Positions 1-8,081 of a stretch of DNA of 33,047 nucleotides are shown here, piece after piece. This DNA comes from Candidatus Omnitrophota bacterium. Its GTDB lineage: Bacteria; Omnitrophota; Gorgyraeia; Duberdicusellales; 4484-171. The DNA lies in assembly GCA_017994375.1 (NCBI GenBank), contig JAGOLA010000006.1, positions 1 through 33,047 on the forward strand, given 5' to 3'. Each line of letters starts with the position of its first letter. The stretch's first letter is position 1. The position numbers were made by a program, and so were the translations under genes. The notes beneath the pieces are model-generated. The model was given only the letters and a program-made list of their open reading frames with translations. It did not search any database and was not told where the DNA came from.

Positions 1-2
1 GC

Positions 3-494
3 GGATTAGCTTCGGCAACCGGATTTGAGATAGCAAAAATCCTTAATCCCGAAATTGTAGTTACTTTTGATGCCGATGGACAGCATAATGCTGCTGATGT
101 TGAAAAGTTAATAAACCCTATTTTAAGAGATGAGGCAGATGTAGTTATCGGATCACGTATGTTAAGTAAAAGCGGTATGCCTTTTAAAAGGAGAATTTAT
201 AACAGGATAGCTAATATAGTAACTCTTATGTTTTATGGCGTTTGGGTATCGGATACTCAGTCAGGACTAAAAGCTTTTAATAGAAAAGCTTACAATTTAA
301 TTAACATTGAACAGGCAAGAATGGAATTCTGTTCGGAGATAATATATAAGATATACAAAAATAATTTAAGATATAAAGAAGTAGCTATAAGGCCGTTTTA
401 TACTAAGTATTCTTTATCGAAAGGACAGAGTTTTATTATGGGTATAAAGACTTTCACAAGATTATTATTGGGAAGATTAGCCGGGAGGAGATAA
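3..494 (+). CDS. Partial GT2 glycosyltransferase, DPM1-like (5' end outside window)
   Basis: This is the C-terminal part of a family-2 glycosyltransferase that probably moves a sugar from a nucleotide donor to polyprenyl phosphate at the cytoplasmic membrane face. The frame is open from base 3, so the ATG at 159 is internal. Upstream of that ATG the frame encodes the metal-binding signature DADGQH (bases 66-83), followed by VVIGSRM, both typical of the dolichyl-phosphate-mannose synthase-like group. The segment DTQSGLKAFNRKA is the usual conserved stretch after the active site. There are no C-terminal membrane helices, so it fits the short soluble type that works with a separate membrane protein. 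The next gene, a DUF2304 protein starting two bases after the stop, is the usual neighbour of this type. Family is certain; donor and acceptor are unknown. Confidence 0.9.
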   Translation, partial: GLASATGFEIAKILNPEIVVTFDADGQHNAADVEKLINPILRDEADVVIGSRMLSKSGMPFKRRIYNRIANIVTLMFYGVWVSDTQSGLKAFNRKAYNLINIEQARMEFCSEIIYKIYKNNLRYKEVAIRPFYTKYSLSKGQSFIMGIKTFTRLLLGRLAGRR

Positions 495-496
495 TT

Positions 497-832
497 ATGG
501 GTTTTCAAGCGCTTTTATCGGTATTAATTATTTTTGCAATAATAAGATTATTTATTCAATTCCATAGAAAACATATTACAGCCTTACTTTTTATCTTTTC
601 ATTAGTTATGTGGATGGGGGTATTCTTTTTAAATTTAAATAACGATATAGTCCAGATGATAGGGCATTTTTTAGGTATCAACGACGGTGTAAGAGTCATA
701 ATCTATATTGCAATCTTTCTATTGTTTTACTATGTTGTTGTTAGCGCCGTTAAGTTCCATGAGATAGAAAAGAAAATCGATCTCTTAGTTAAAAAAGATG
801 CGGTAGATAGTTTCGCCAAAAAATATAAGTAG
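497..832 (+). CDS. DUF2304 small membrane protein
   Basis: This 111-residue protein has three hydrophobic segments at roughly residues 2-22, 27-46 and 66-87, followed by a charged tail rich in Lys and Glu. Length, topology and position directly after a DPM1-like GT2 match the DUF2304 family, whose members are routinely encoded beside such transferases. It may anchor the transferase or help move the lipid-linked sugar, but the family has no firmly established activity. A GGGAGGAG-like ribosome binding site (around 482-490) lies within the end of the preceding gene, so translation is probably coupled. Confidence 0.8.
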   Translation: MGFQALLSVLIIFAIIRLFIQFHRKHITALLFIFSLVMWMGVFFLNLNNDIVQMIGHFLGINDGVRVIIYIAIFLLFYYVVVSAVKFHEIEKKIDLLVKKDAVDSFAKKYK

Positions 833-851
833 AAAATATAGAAAAATAATT

Positions 852-860
852 TGCTATAAA
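852..860 (+). promoter_or_regulatory. Candidate extended -10 element before the methyltransferase gene
   Basis: The 34-base gap before the ATG at 867 contains TGCTATAAA (852-860), an extended -10 motif (TGn plus TATAAA, one mismatch from TATAAT). No good -35 box is visible at the right distance. A start about seven bases downstream would fall at or next to the A of the ATG, giving a leaderless or near-leaderless message. No Shine-Dalgarno sequence is visible in the gap. In AT-rich DNA this could be chance. Confidence 0.3.
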
Positions 861-866
861 CTCATT

Positions 867-1571
867 ATGAATTTAAATTATCAGGTATTTGAAAAGTTAA
901 AAGTTAAACAGCCGGTATCCCGTATCGATTATATTACGCAGAAAGCTAAGAATAAGAAGGTTTTAGATTTAGGTTCTTATGATGAGACAGCTTTATTTAA
1001 AAACGGGACAAAACATTCGCTTTATACCGAAATTTCTAAAGTTGCAACCTCTTTATTAGGGGTAGATAATTCAACTAAGATTTTAGGGCCCGAAATTATA
1101 ATCAACCCTAAAAGCCGTATTATTAAAGGTGATGTCCAGGAAATTAGTAAGGAGCTTTTTGAGAATATCGATTTCGACATAATCATAGCCGGAGAGTTAA
1201 TCGAACATTTGCCGAACGTTCTAGATTTTTTTAGAAAAATTAAAAAGTTGTTTTACGGTAAAGAGTTCATCTGCACAACGCCTAACGCCATATCTTTTAG
1301 CAATATCTTGTTGGGGTTTTTAAAAAGAGAGTCAACCCATCGCGATCACCTTCAGATATATTCTTACAAGGTATTAAATACCTTATGCCTTAAATGTGGT
1401 TTTGTTAAATGGGATATAATACCTTATCATGTTTATTATACGGAGATGATTTTTAAGGCTAAAGGATATAAAAAAATAATTCTAAGATTTATTGAAAAAA
1501 TAGTTAATATTTTCGAAGATATTTTTCCTCTTTTTTCGGGAGGCTTAATATTACATGTTAAACAAATTTAA
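867..1571 (+). CDS. Class I SAM-dependent methyltransferase
   Basis: The 234-residue product looks like a type 11/12 SAM-dependent methyltransferase. Motif I is VLDLGSYDETA near residue 31, where the usual second and third glycines of the loop are replaced. It is followed by GVDNS (acidic residue for the SAM ribose) and by IIAGELIEHLPN, the typical motif IV/post region with the EHL triplet. The replaced glycine loop is also seen in a family of glycan-cluster methyltransferases whose motif I reads LDLGC plus polar residues, so I do not read it as inactivation. The likely substrate is a sugar hydroxyl in the repeat unit or a chain-terminating residue, but no specificity can be read. It sits between the DUF2304 gene and a GT2 gene. 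Confidence 0.75.
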   Translation: MNLNYQVFEKLKVKQPVSRIDYITQKAKNKKVLDLGSYDETALFKNGTKHSLYTEISKVATSLLGVDNSTKILGPEIIINPKSRIIKGDVQEISKELFENIDFDIIIAGELIEHLPNVLDFFRKIKKLFYGKEFICTTPNAISFSNILLGFLKRESTHRDHLQIYSYKVLNTLCLKCGFVKWDIIPYHVYYTEMIFKAKGYKKIILRFIEKIVNIFEDIFPLFSGGLILHVKQI

Positions 1572-1581
1572 GAATTAGCCG

Positions 1582-2376
1582 ATGAGAGATTGTCTACATA
1601 CCTTTGCTATAGCTGCTTATAGTGATTCGCCTTATCTTGAAGAATGCATTTGCTCTTTAAAAAACCAGACTGTAAAAAGTAAAATTATTTTGGTAACTTC
1701 TACACCTTCGGTGTTTTTAGAGCAAATTTCATCTAAATACGATATGCCTTTTATCGTAAATACTAAAAAAATAGGAATTGCCTCCGATTGGTCGTTTGCT
1801 TATCAAAATTGTCAAACCCGATACCTGACCATAGCACATCAGGATGATATTTATCTTCCCGATTATACACAAACTTGTTTATCGGCAGCCATCTCTTATC
1901 CTGATAATTTAATAATATTTACCGGTTACCGGGAATTACGCAAAGACAAAACAAAATTAGCCGGGCTTAATTTTTTGGTTAAAGAATTACTTTTGTCGCC
2001 TTTTTTAATAAGAAAGATTATTTATTCTTATTTTTTAAAGAAAATAGTCTTGTCTTTTGGCAATCCGATATCTTGCCCAACGGTTATGTATAATAAAGAA
2101 AATATAGGATTTTTAGAATTTTCCAGCGATTTTACGGTTAGTTTAGATTGGTATCAATGGCTTAAATTAGCAAAAAAAAGAGGTGGTTTCGTCTATATAA
2201 GAAAGAAAATGTTATTGCACAGAATACATAAAGAAACAGCATCATCTTTAAAGATAATAAGCAGGGTACGCAAGAAAGAGGACGAAGCAATATTTAAGAC
2301 AATTTGGCCGGACTTTTTAGCCAAAATATTGGCGAATGTGTATTATTTAGGTTCAAAGTCAACCGTAATAAACTAA
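1582..2376 (+). CDS. GT2 family glycosyltransferase
   Basis: This 264-residue protein has a GT-A fold signature. It opens with FAIAAYSDSPYLEECICSLKNQT, the usual start of a GT2 domain with an Ala-Tyr replacement in the PxYN position. The nucleotide and metal site is AHQDDIY near residues 91-97. Later WYQWLKLA and the segment ending LLHRIHKETAS resemble the acceptor-side region of glycan-cluster GT2 enzymes. It has no clear membrane helices. It presumably adds one sugar of the repeat unit in the cytoplasm; the donor is unknown. The gene starts 10 bases after the methyltransferase stop and ends one base before the next gene. Confidence 0.82.
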   Translation: MRDCLHTFAIAAYSDSPYLEECICSLKNQTVKSKIILVTSTPSVFLEQISSKYDMPFIVNTKKIGIASDWSFAYQNCQTRYLTIAHQDDIYLPDYTQTCLSAAISYPDNLIIFTGYRELRKDKTKLAGLNFLVKELLLSPFLIRKIIYSYFLKKIVLSFGNPISCPTVMYNKENIGFLEFSSDFTVSLDWYQWLKLAKKRGGFVYIRKKMLLHRIHKETASSLKIISRVRKKEDEAIFKTIWPDFLAKILANVYYLGSKSTVIN

Positions 2377-2377
2377 A

Positions 2378-3973
2378 ATGGCAAAAGATAATATAGCATT
2401 AATAACTTTTTATGATTTAGATTCTTTCGCTATACATACTTTGCATTCTGTTTTAAAGGCTGCTGATTTTAACGTCCACTCGATATTTTTTAAAAGTCTT
2501 AATATCAATAGCACAGCTGATCCTCCGACGGATAGTGAGATAGCAGCTCTTATAAAATTACTAAAAAAAATCGACCCGGTTACTGTAGGAATAAGCTTTC
2601 GTTCCACATTTTTTAAGTTGGCCTCGCAGATAACTAATAAAATAAGGGAAAATTTAGATACTTTAGTTATCTGGGGAGGGATACATCCCACGATTAGGCC
2701 GAATCAATGTCTGGAATTAGCAGATATGGTTTGTGTTGGTGAAGGCGAAGGAGCTATGTTAGATTTAGCTACTAAACTATTAAAAAAGGAAGAAGTGGAT
2801 AATATACCAAATTTATGGATTAAAAAAGGAGATAGAGTTATTAAAAATGACTTACGCCTTCTGATTCAAGATTTGGATTCATTGCCTTTTCCGGATTTTT
2901 TGCCTGATAATAAGTATTTTATACAGGATAGCCACATCTTGCCTTTGGCATCTCCGATACAGAGGACAGACTACAGCATTATGACTTCTCGCGGTTGCCC
3001 TTTTAGTTGCACTTATTGCTATAACAATATAGCTAAGAAAATCAATAAAGATAAAGGAAAATATGTAAGGCGCCGTAGCGTAGAGAATGTGATGGAAGAG
3101 TTAGCTCAAGCAAAAGAAAATTTTAAAAACCTGTTATATATATCTTTTTTAGATGATTTATTTACTTTTGATATCGATTGGATAAGAAGATTTCATCAGC
3201 GGTATAAAAAGGAGATCGATCTTCCGTTTTACTGTCATATCCATCCCAGGTTTTCCGATGAAGAGATGATAGCTTTACTTAAAGATGCCGGGTGTGCCGG
3301 AATGACTATGGGAATACAAACCGGCTCTGAAGAGAGCAGACATAATTTTTTTGAGAGGTACGAAACTAACGAGCAGATAGTCAAATCAGCGCAAAACCTA
3401 GGTAAATACCGAATTAACTGTACTTACGATTTAATAATGGATAATCCTTTCGAGACCGATAAGCATAAACGGGAAACATTTGAGCTTTTGTTGCAATTAC
3501 CCAGGCCTTTTAAGCTATGTATACATTCTCTGACGCATTTTCCGGAGACTAAACTTACCAATCTTCTTTTAGATAAGGGGATAATATCCGAAAGTGACGT
3601 CGAAGATCAAAAACAAAAGTCCTATACGAGGTGGACGCCAGCCCTTGATTTAGAAAGAAACAAAGAAGATTTATTTTGGGATAATCTCTACTATTTAAAC
3701 CAGAAAAAATATGTCCCTCGAAAATTTCTTACTAGGCTTAGTAATGTTAGCTTTTTTAAACAACATCCCAAACCGCTAACTTTTTTATTAAGGTTGACCA
3801 GTTTTTCTATTTATACTATTAGAAGCGGCTCTAAATTAGATGCTTTAAGGTGGTCTTTATTGACTCTTTTTAATAAACCGTACTTATTATTTAAAAAAAG
3901 AACCTGGTTTTTCCTTTGGTTTAAGATAAAAGCTAAATTATCATTTTTAGCTAATTTAAAAGCTTTTTTATAA
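2378..3973 (+). CDS. B12-binding-fold radical SAM protein
   Basis: The 531-residue protein has the two-part layout of cobalamin-dependent radical SAM enzymes. The N-terminal region (about residues 1-150) is Rossmann-like and contains GGIHPT and VGEGE. The radical SAM core then carries CPFSCTYC, a canonical CX3CX2C cluster site at Cys207, Cys211 and Cys214. The base-off B12 motif DXHXXG is not visible, so cobalamin may be bound base-on or not at all. The tail after about residue 440 is basic and hydrophobic. Relatives act as methylases, as in hopanoid and phosphonate enzymes, or do other radical chemistry. In this glycan locus the substrate could be a sugar or lipid, which is inference. It lies between two GT2 genes, one base after the first. 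Confidence 0.82.
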   Translation: MAKDNIALITFYDLDSFAIHTLHSVLKAADFNVHSIFFKSLNINSTADPPTDSEIAALIKLLKKIDPVTVGISFRSTFFKLASQITNKIRENLDTLVIWGGIHPTIRPNQCLELADMVCVGEGEGAMLDLATKLLKKEEVDNIPNLWIKKGDRVIKNDLRLLIQDLDSLPFPDFLPDNKYFIQDSHILPLASPIQRTDYSIMTSRGCPFSCTYCYNNIAKKINKDKGKYVRRRSVENVMEELAQAKENFKNLLYISFLDDLFTFDIDWIRRFHQRYKKEIDLPFYCHIHPRFSDEEMIALLKDAGCAGMTMGIQTGSEESRHNFFERYETNEQIVKSAQNLGKYRINCTYDLIMDNPFETDKHKRETFELLLQLPRPFKLCIHSLTHFPETKLTNLLLDKGIISESDVEDQKQKSYTRWTPALDLERNKEDLFWDNLYYLNQKKYVPRKFLTRLSNVSFFKQHPKPLTFLLRLTSFSIYTIRSGSKLDALRWSLLTLFNKPYLLFKKRTWFFLWFKIKAKLSFLANLKAFL

Positions 3974-3978
3974 AAGAA

Positions 3979-4902
3979 GTGTATACTAAAACTTCCTATA
4001 AGATTTCATTTATTATTGCCTCTATTGATAGGGATGAGCAATTGCAGAAATGCATCGCTTCTATCGAAAAAGCACATGAATATGAATCTAATATTCCTAT
4101 TGAAATTCTAGTAGTTATTCAAAAAGCAAAACAGAAAAAGGATATTCAGATACGCTACCCAGAAGTTACTACTTTTTATTATATAGATGAAATCGGATTA
4201 TCAGTAGCCAGAAATTTTGCTATTCAGAAAAGTAGCGGAGACTATCTTGTTTTCTTAGATGATGATGCTGAAATTAATGAAGATTTTATCGAAGTATTAT
4301 CGAAAAAAATCAAACTATATGGCAAGATCAATGCTTTTTGCGGTAGGCTTATTGACCGGGCTCAAAATATTCCTTTCTCGCCACTTTTTTATACCAATAA
4401 AGTTAAGAAGCTAAATAGGATGGAATACCAGTATTTTATGGGTAGCGCTCACGTATTAAGTAAAAAGATTATTGAAAGAATCAAAGGCTATGACGAACGT
4501 TTTGGCTTCGGTTCAAAGCATTATCGCGGCGCTGAAGAGACCGATATGTTTTTTAGGTTAAAAGTAGCTAAAGAGCAAGTAATATATTTACCGGATTTGA
4601 TTTTTTTTCATCCGATGATTTATCCTTCTCCTCAATATGTATATAATTACGGATTTGTGTTGGGAGTAGTAGTCACAAAGCATTGTATTTACGATAAGGC
4701 CCATTTTTTTATTTATTTTTTGATTATTTTAGAAGTGACAATGAGAGGGCTGGTAAGATTACTACAAAAATTATTTTTAAAAAGAATAAGAGAGAAAGAT
4801 CAAATATACCATTACGGTAATAGATTGAAAGGTTTATTTAAAGGAGTAAAATGTTTTATTTACGATAATTACTCGGCAAAAAAAGAAGGTAGAGATGATT
4901 GA
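3979..4902 (+). CDS. GT2 family glycosyltransferase
   Basis: This 307-residue GT2 protein begins at GTG. The start is chosen because the GT-A core (ISFIIASIDRDEQLQKCIASI) follows within ten residues, although the Shine-Dalgarno (AGAAG) is weak. The metal site is YLVFLDDDAEIN near residues 89-100. The acceptor-side segment FGFGSKHYRGAEETDMFFRL contains the ED-like pair (EET D) typical of the family. A hydrophobic stretch near residues 240-260 may touch the membrane. The last 8 bases overlap the cupin gene. The role is sugar addition to the repeat unit; the sugar is unknown. Confidence 0.85.
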   Translation: MYTKTSYKISFIIASIDRDEQLQKCIASIEKAHEYESNIPIEILVVIQKAKQKKDIQIRYPEVTTFYYIDEIGLSVARNFAIQKSSGDYLVFLDDDAEINEDFIEVLSKKIKLYGKINAFCGRLIDRAQNIPFSPLFYTNKVKKLNRMEYQYFMGSAHVLSKKIIERIKGYDERFGFGSKHYRGAEETDMFFRLKVAKEQVIYLPDLIFFHPMIYPSPQYVYNYGFVLGVVVTKHCIYDKAHFFIYFLIILEVTMRGLVRLLQKLFLKRIREKDQIYHYGNRLKGLFKGVKCFIYDNYSAKKEGRDD

Positions 4903-5329
4903 AAAAATCAAATATAAGGATAATGTTTTAGCCATAATAGTAAGAAAAGAATACGATAAAGAGGGAATATCATTTATTACTCCCGATGATTTTACCCTTC
5001 AATTAGGGTATATGAGGCATCCTAAGAGTTATAAAATAAAACCTCACATGCATCAGCCGGTTCACAGAGAAACAATCGGCACTCAAGAGGTAATAATTAT
5101 CCAAAAAGGTAAGATAAAAATCGATTTTTACTCTCCGGATAAAAATTATTTAGAGAGTAGAGAACTTTCCGAGGGCGATGTGATATTATTAATTAGCGCC
5201 GGCCATGGGATGACTATCCTGGATCCAGTAAGCATGATAGAGGTAAAAAATGGCCCTTATCGGCCGGAGCAGGATAAAGAAAAATTCGAAGGAATTGATC
5301 ATGATACCAGTAAACGAACCACTTCTTAA
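4895..5329 (+). CDS. Cupin-fold protein, possible sugar-nucleotide modifying enzyme
   Basis: This 144-residue protein has a cupin-like metal site. HMHQPVH around residues 51-57 gives the HXH pair, Glu65 precedes a turn at KGKIKI, and GDVILLISAGHG supplies the second-motif histidine. Cupins in glycan loci include 3,5-epimerases and 3,4-ketoisomerases, but I do not see a clear match to RmlC or FdtA/TylM1-type sequences. The function is therefore not assigned. It overlaps the preceding GT2 gene by 8 bases, and its last 29 bases contain the start of the aminotransferase gene. That tight coupling suggests a role in the same sugar pathway. Confidence 0.6.
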   Translation: MIEKIKYKDNVLAIIVRKEYDKEGISFITPDDFTLQLGYMRHPKSYKIKPHMHQPVHRETIGTQEVIIIQKGKIKIDFYSPDKNYLESRELSEGDVILLISAGHGMTILDPVSMIEVKNGPYRPEQDKEKFEGIDHDTSKRTTS

Positions 5330-6410
5330 CGGCCGCGAAAAAGAGCTGTTAAACGAATGTATTAACAGTGGCTGGATTTCTTCTGATGGTCCGTTTGTTG
5401 CCGAATTTGAAAAGAAATTTTCATCTTATATCGGCGTTAATTTTGGTATAGCGGTTTCTAACGGTGCCGCTGCTTTAGAAACCGCACTTTTTGCCGCCGG
5501 AATTGGCAAAGGAGATGAAGTTATTATGCCGGCTTTTACGATTATTTCCTGTGCCTTAGCGGTAATTCGTCTAGGAGCTAGACCGGTTTTAATAGATTCA
5601 GAACCAGAAACCTGGAATATGGACGTAAACCAATTAGAATCGCGTATAACTAATAGGACTAAGGCTATTATGGCCGTTCATATTTACGGCCATCCGGTTG
5701 ATATGGGACCGCTATTAGAGATAGCAAAAAAACATAACCTTATTGTAATTGAAGACGCAGCGGAAGTCCACGGTGCCGAATATAGAGGAAGAAAATGTGG
5801 TAGCCTAGGTCACATTAGTGCTTTTTCATTTTACGCTAATAAGATTATTACTACTGGTGAAGGAGGAATGGTTTTAACGTCAGATAAGACGCTGGCGGAA
5901 AAATCCCGGTCTTACCGTAACCTTTGTTTTCGTCCGGAAAAAAGATTTTTTCATACCGAGTTAGGATTTAACTACCGTATGACTAATCTACAGGCAGCTA
6001 TAGGCGTAGCCCAAGTTGAAAGAATCGAAGAATTCATTCGGATTAAAAGAGAAATGGGTAAGTATTATCACGAAAAGCTTTCTCCAATCAAAGGAGTTAA
6101 GCTTCAGGTGGAAAAACCCTGGGCTAAGACAGTATACTGGATGTATTGCATAGAGTTAGCCGAAAATACCGGTTTAGATGCCGATGCTATGATGAAAAAG
6201 CTTGGTAAAAGAGGTATTGGCACACGTCCCTTCTTTTTAGGCTTGCACGAGCAACCGGCATTACAAGATATCGGTTTATTTAAAGGAGAAAGCTATCCGG
6301 TCGCCGAGCGTATTGCCCGGCAAGGTTTGTATTTACCTTCGGGTTTAGCGATTACTAAGAAGCAAATAGACGAAGTAGTTAAAAACGTTAAAGAAGTTCT
6401 GGTAGGTTAA
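5301..6410 (+). CDS. DegT/DnrJ/EryC1 aminotransferase, GDP-perosamine synthase-like
   Basis: This 369-residue PLP enzyme is a sugar aminotransferase. I place the start at ATG 5301, preceded by GAAGGA, because the product then begins MIPVNEPLL as in the family; a frame open from 5250 would add an unrelated leader. The PLP lysine is Lys181 in YANKIITTGEGG. The pairs DAAEVHGA and NYRMTNLQAA are family landmarks. The segment GIGTRPFFLGLHEQP strongly recalls GDP-perosamine synthases (Per/RfbE of E. coli O157 type), which aminate C4 of GDP-4-keto-6-deoxymannose. The canonical Gmd at 14422-15399 could supply that substrate. It lies between the cupin and the C-methyltransferase. Family is certain; perosamine-type specificity is an inference. 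Confidence 0.82.
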   Translation: MIPVNEPLLNGREKELLNECINSGWISSDGPFVAEFEKKFSSYIGVNFGIAVSNGAAALETALFAAGIGKGDEVIMPAFTIISCALAVIRLGARPVLIDSEPETWNMDVNQLESRITNRTKAIMAVHIYGHPVDMGPLLEIAKKHNLIVIEDAAEVHGAEYRGRKCGSLGHISAFSFYANKIITTGEGGMVLTSDKTLAEKSRSYRNLCFRPEKRFFHTELGFNYRMTNLQAAIGVAQVERIEEFIRIKREMGKYYHEKLSPIKGVKLQVEKPWAKTVYWMYCIELAENTGLDADAMMKKLGKRGIGTRPFFLGLHEQPALQDIGLFKGESYPVAERIARQGLYLPSGLAITKKQIDEVVKNVKEVLVG

Positions 6411-6422
6411 AGAGAGAATTTA

Positions 6423-7631
6423 ATGGATACCATTACTTGCACTGCTTGCCGCTTATGCGGTTCGGAAAATTTACGTCAAGTATTTTCGCTAGGTGAACAA
6501 TATATCAATGATTTTGTACCCCAAGAAAGAATCGGTAAAGGGCTTAAGGCACCGTTGGACTTGGTGATTTGTGATAACTGTTCTTTATTACAATTAAAAC
6601 ATACTGCTCCTCAGGAGCTATTATATTCGCGGTATTATTGGTATAGGTCAGGAGTTACCGATACAATGCGTCAAGCTTTAAAAGATATTACCAAAGAAAT
6701 CGAAGAAATGGTGGATATTTCTTGTGGTGATGTAGTTTTAGATATCGGGGCTAATGACGGAACCTTATTGGACAGCTATACTAAAAAGGGCATACACCGG
6801 GTAGGTTGTGAACCAGCTAATAACCTTATAGATATGTTAAGAGAAAAAACTAAATATGTGATGCATGATTTCTGGAATTACGAACGCTATATGGAGTTAG
6901 CTAAAAGTTGGGGGTTTAGTAAAGCCAAAGTTATTACGGCTATCGGCATGTTTTATGATTTAGAAGACCCAAATAAATTTATCAAAGATGCCCAGAAAGC
7001 TTTAGCTGATGACGGCGTATTTGTGGCTCAATTAATGTGCCTTAGGCCAATGCTTGAAAAGAATGATATCGGCAATTTATGTCATGAGCATCTGGAGTAT
7101 TATTCCTTAGATTCGCTTAAATATCTTTTTGAAACTAACGGCCTTGAGATGTTTAAAATCGAAGAGAATGATATAAATGGCGGTAGTTATCGGATTTTTG
7201 CCCGGCATTATAAAGGTAAAGGCATAAAATATGATGAAAAAATTACCTTAAAAGATATCTTAGCTTTTGCTAAACGGGTGAAAAGTAACCGCGATAAATG
7301 TTTTACTTTTATCAAGGAAGAAGTTGCTAAAGGTAAAAAAGTGTATGTTTATGGCGCTTCTACCAAGGGAAATGTAATTTTGCAATATTACGGTTTAGAC
7401 CACACTTTAATTGCAGCTGCTGCTGAACGCAGCCCGGAAAAGTGGGGAAAATATACTGTTGGGACTTGGATTCCGATTGTTTCTGAAGAAGAGGCCAGAA
7501 AAGCTCAGCCAGATTATTTTTTAGTTTTGCCGTGGGCTTTTTTTAGTGAGTTTTATGAACGCGAAAAAGAGTGGCGGGCAAAAGGTGGAAAATTCATTGT
7601 GCCTTTACCAGAATTTAGGGTAGTATCATGA
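6423..7631 (+). CDS. Zinc-binding sugar C-methyltransferase (TylC3/KijD1-like)
   Basis: This 402-residue protein has the three-part layout of NDP-sugar C-methyltransferases. The N-terminal zinc domain has Cys9-x2-Cys12 and Cys50-x2-Cys53. The central SAM-binding domain has VLDIGANDGTLLDSY. The C-terminal domain includes YVYGASTKGNV and LVLPW. The catalytic stretch CHEHLEYYS (His221, Glu222, His223, then Tyr) matches the His/Glu and Tyr residues used by KijD1-type enzymes to deprotonate next to a keto group. These enzymes add a methyl branch, usually at C3 of a 4-keto-6-deoxy sugar. Next to a perosamine-synthase-like gene it suggests a branched amino- or keto-deoxyhexose. It shares a 4-base ATGA overlap with the Nudix gene. 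Confidence 0.85.
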   Translation: MDTITCTACRLCGSENLRQVFSLGEQYINDFVPQERIGKGLKAPLDLVICDNCSLLQLKHTAPQELLYSRYYWYRSGVTDTMRQALKDITKEIEEMVDISCGDVVLDIGANDGTLLDSYTKKGIHRVGCEPANNLIDMLREKTKYVMHDFWNYERYMELAKSWGFSKAKVITAIGMFYDLEDPNKFIKDAQKALADDGVFVAQLMCLRPMLEKNDIGNLCHEHLEYYSLDSLKYLFETNGLEMFKIEENDINGGSYRIFARHYKGKGIKYDEKITLKDILAFAKRVKSNRDKCFTFIKEEVAKGKKVYVYGASTKGNVILQYYGLDHTLIAAAAERSPEKWGKYTVGTWIPIVSEEEARKAQPDYFLVLPWAFFSEFYEREKEWRAKGGKFIVPLPEFRVVS

Positions 7632-8050
7632 TTTTTATTCCTAGAGAAGAGTATAAAAAAATCATCGATGTTTTGCCTATTTTATGCGTAGATATAATGG
7701 TACAAAATCCTAAAGGCGAATATTTGTTAGTTAAACGTGCTAATGAACCGTTAAAAGGCCAATGGTGGGTGATTGGTGGTAGAGTATTAAAAGGAGAGAC
7801 TTTAGTAGAAGCAGCTATGCGAAAAGTAAAGGAAGAAGTCGGTATCTTGATAGATACCGTTAAGCCCATAGGTTATTATGAAGAAATATCTCATACTAAC
7901 CATTTCAGCCAAGAGACACCACTGCATTCAGTTAGTGTAGTTTTTTTAACTCATATCGATGGTTCTCAAAAAGTAACCTTGGATAGTCAAAGCTCTGATT
8001 GGAAGTATTCAAAAGAACTACCCAAAGGTCTTTCAATAAAACCATTTTAG
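7628..8050 (+). CDS. gmm: Nudix hydrolase, GDP-mannose mannosyl hydrolase-like
   Basis: This 140-residue protein resembles Gmm/WcaH, which hydrolyses GDP-mannose or GDP-glucose to the sugar and GDP. The opening IPREEYKKIIDVLPIL and the segment GQWWVIGGRVLKGETL match the family. The Nudix box runs Gly51 to Ile73 (GX5E, X7, Arg65), but position 66 is Lys where the general Nudix box has Glu. A box lacking the usual pyrophosphatase Glu is a hallmark of GDP-mannose mannosyl hydrolases, which cut at the sugar carbon. The protein is some 15 residues shorter than E. coli Gmm, with the C-terminus ending soon after the usual DW/DY segment. It may tune GDP-mannose levels for this cassette. Start overlaps the methyltransferase stop (ATGA). 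Confidence 0.78.
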   Translation: MIFIPREEYKKIIDVLPILCVDIMVQNPKGEYLLVKRANEPLKGQWWVIGGRVLKGETLVEAAMRKVKEEVGILIDTVKPIGYYEEISHTNHFSQETPLHSVSVVFLTHIDGSQKVTLDSQSSDWKYSKELPKGLSIKPF

Positions 8051-8081
8051 AAAAAATATAACTATATTGGAGGTACAGAAA

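Noticed and set aside
8067-8081. TTG start at 8067 for the Gmd-like gene
   Set aside because: It overlaps the GGAGG ribosome binding site at 8069-8073. GTG 8082 has correct spacing and gives the family N-terminus.
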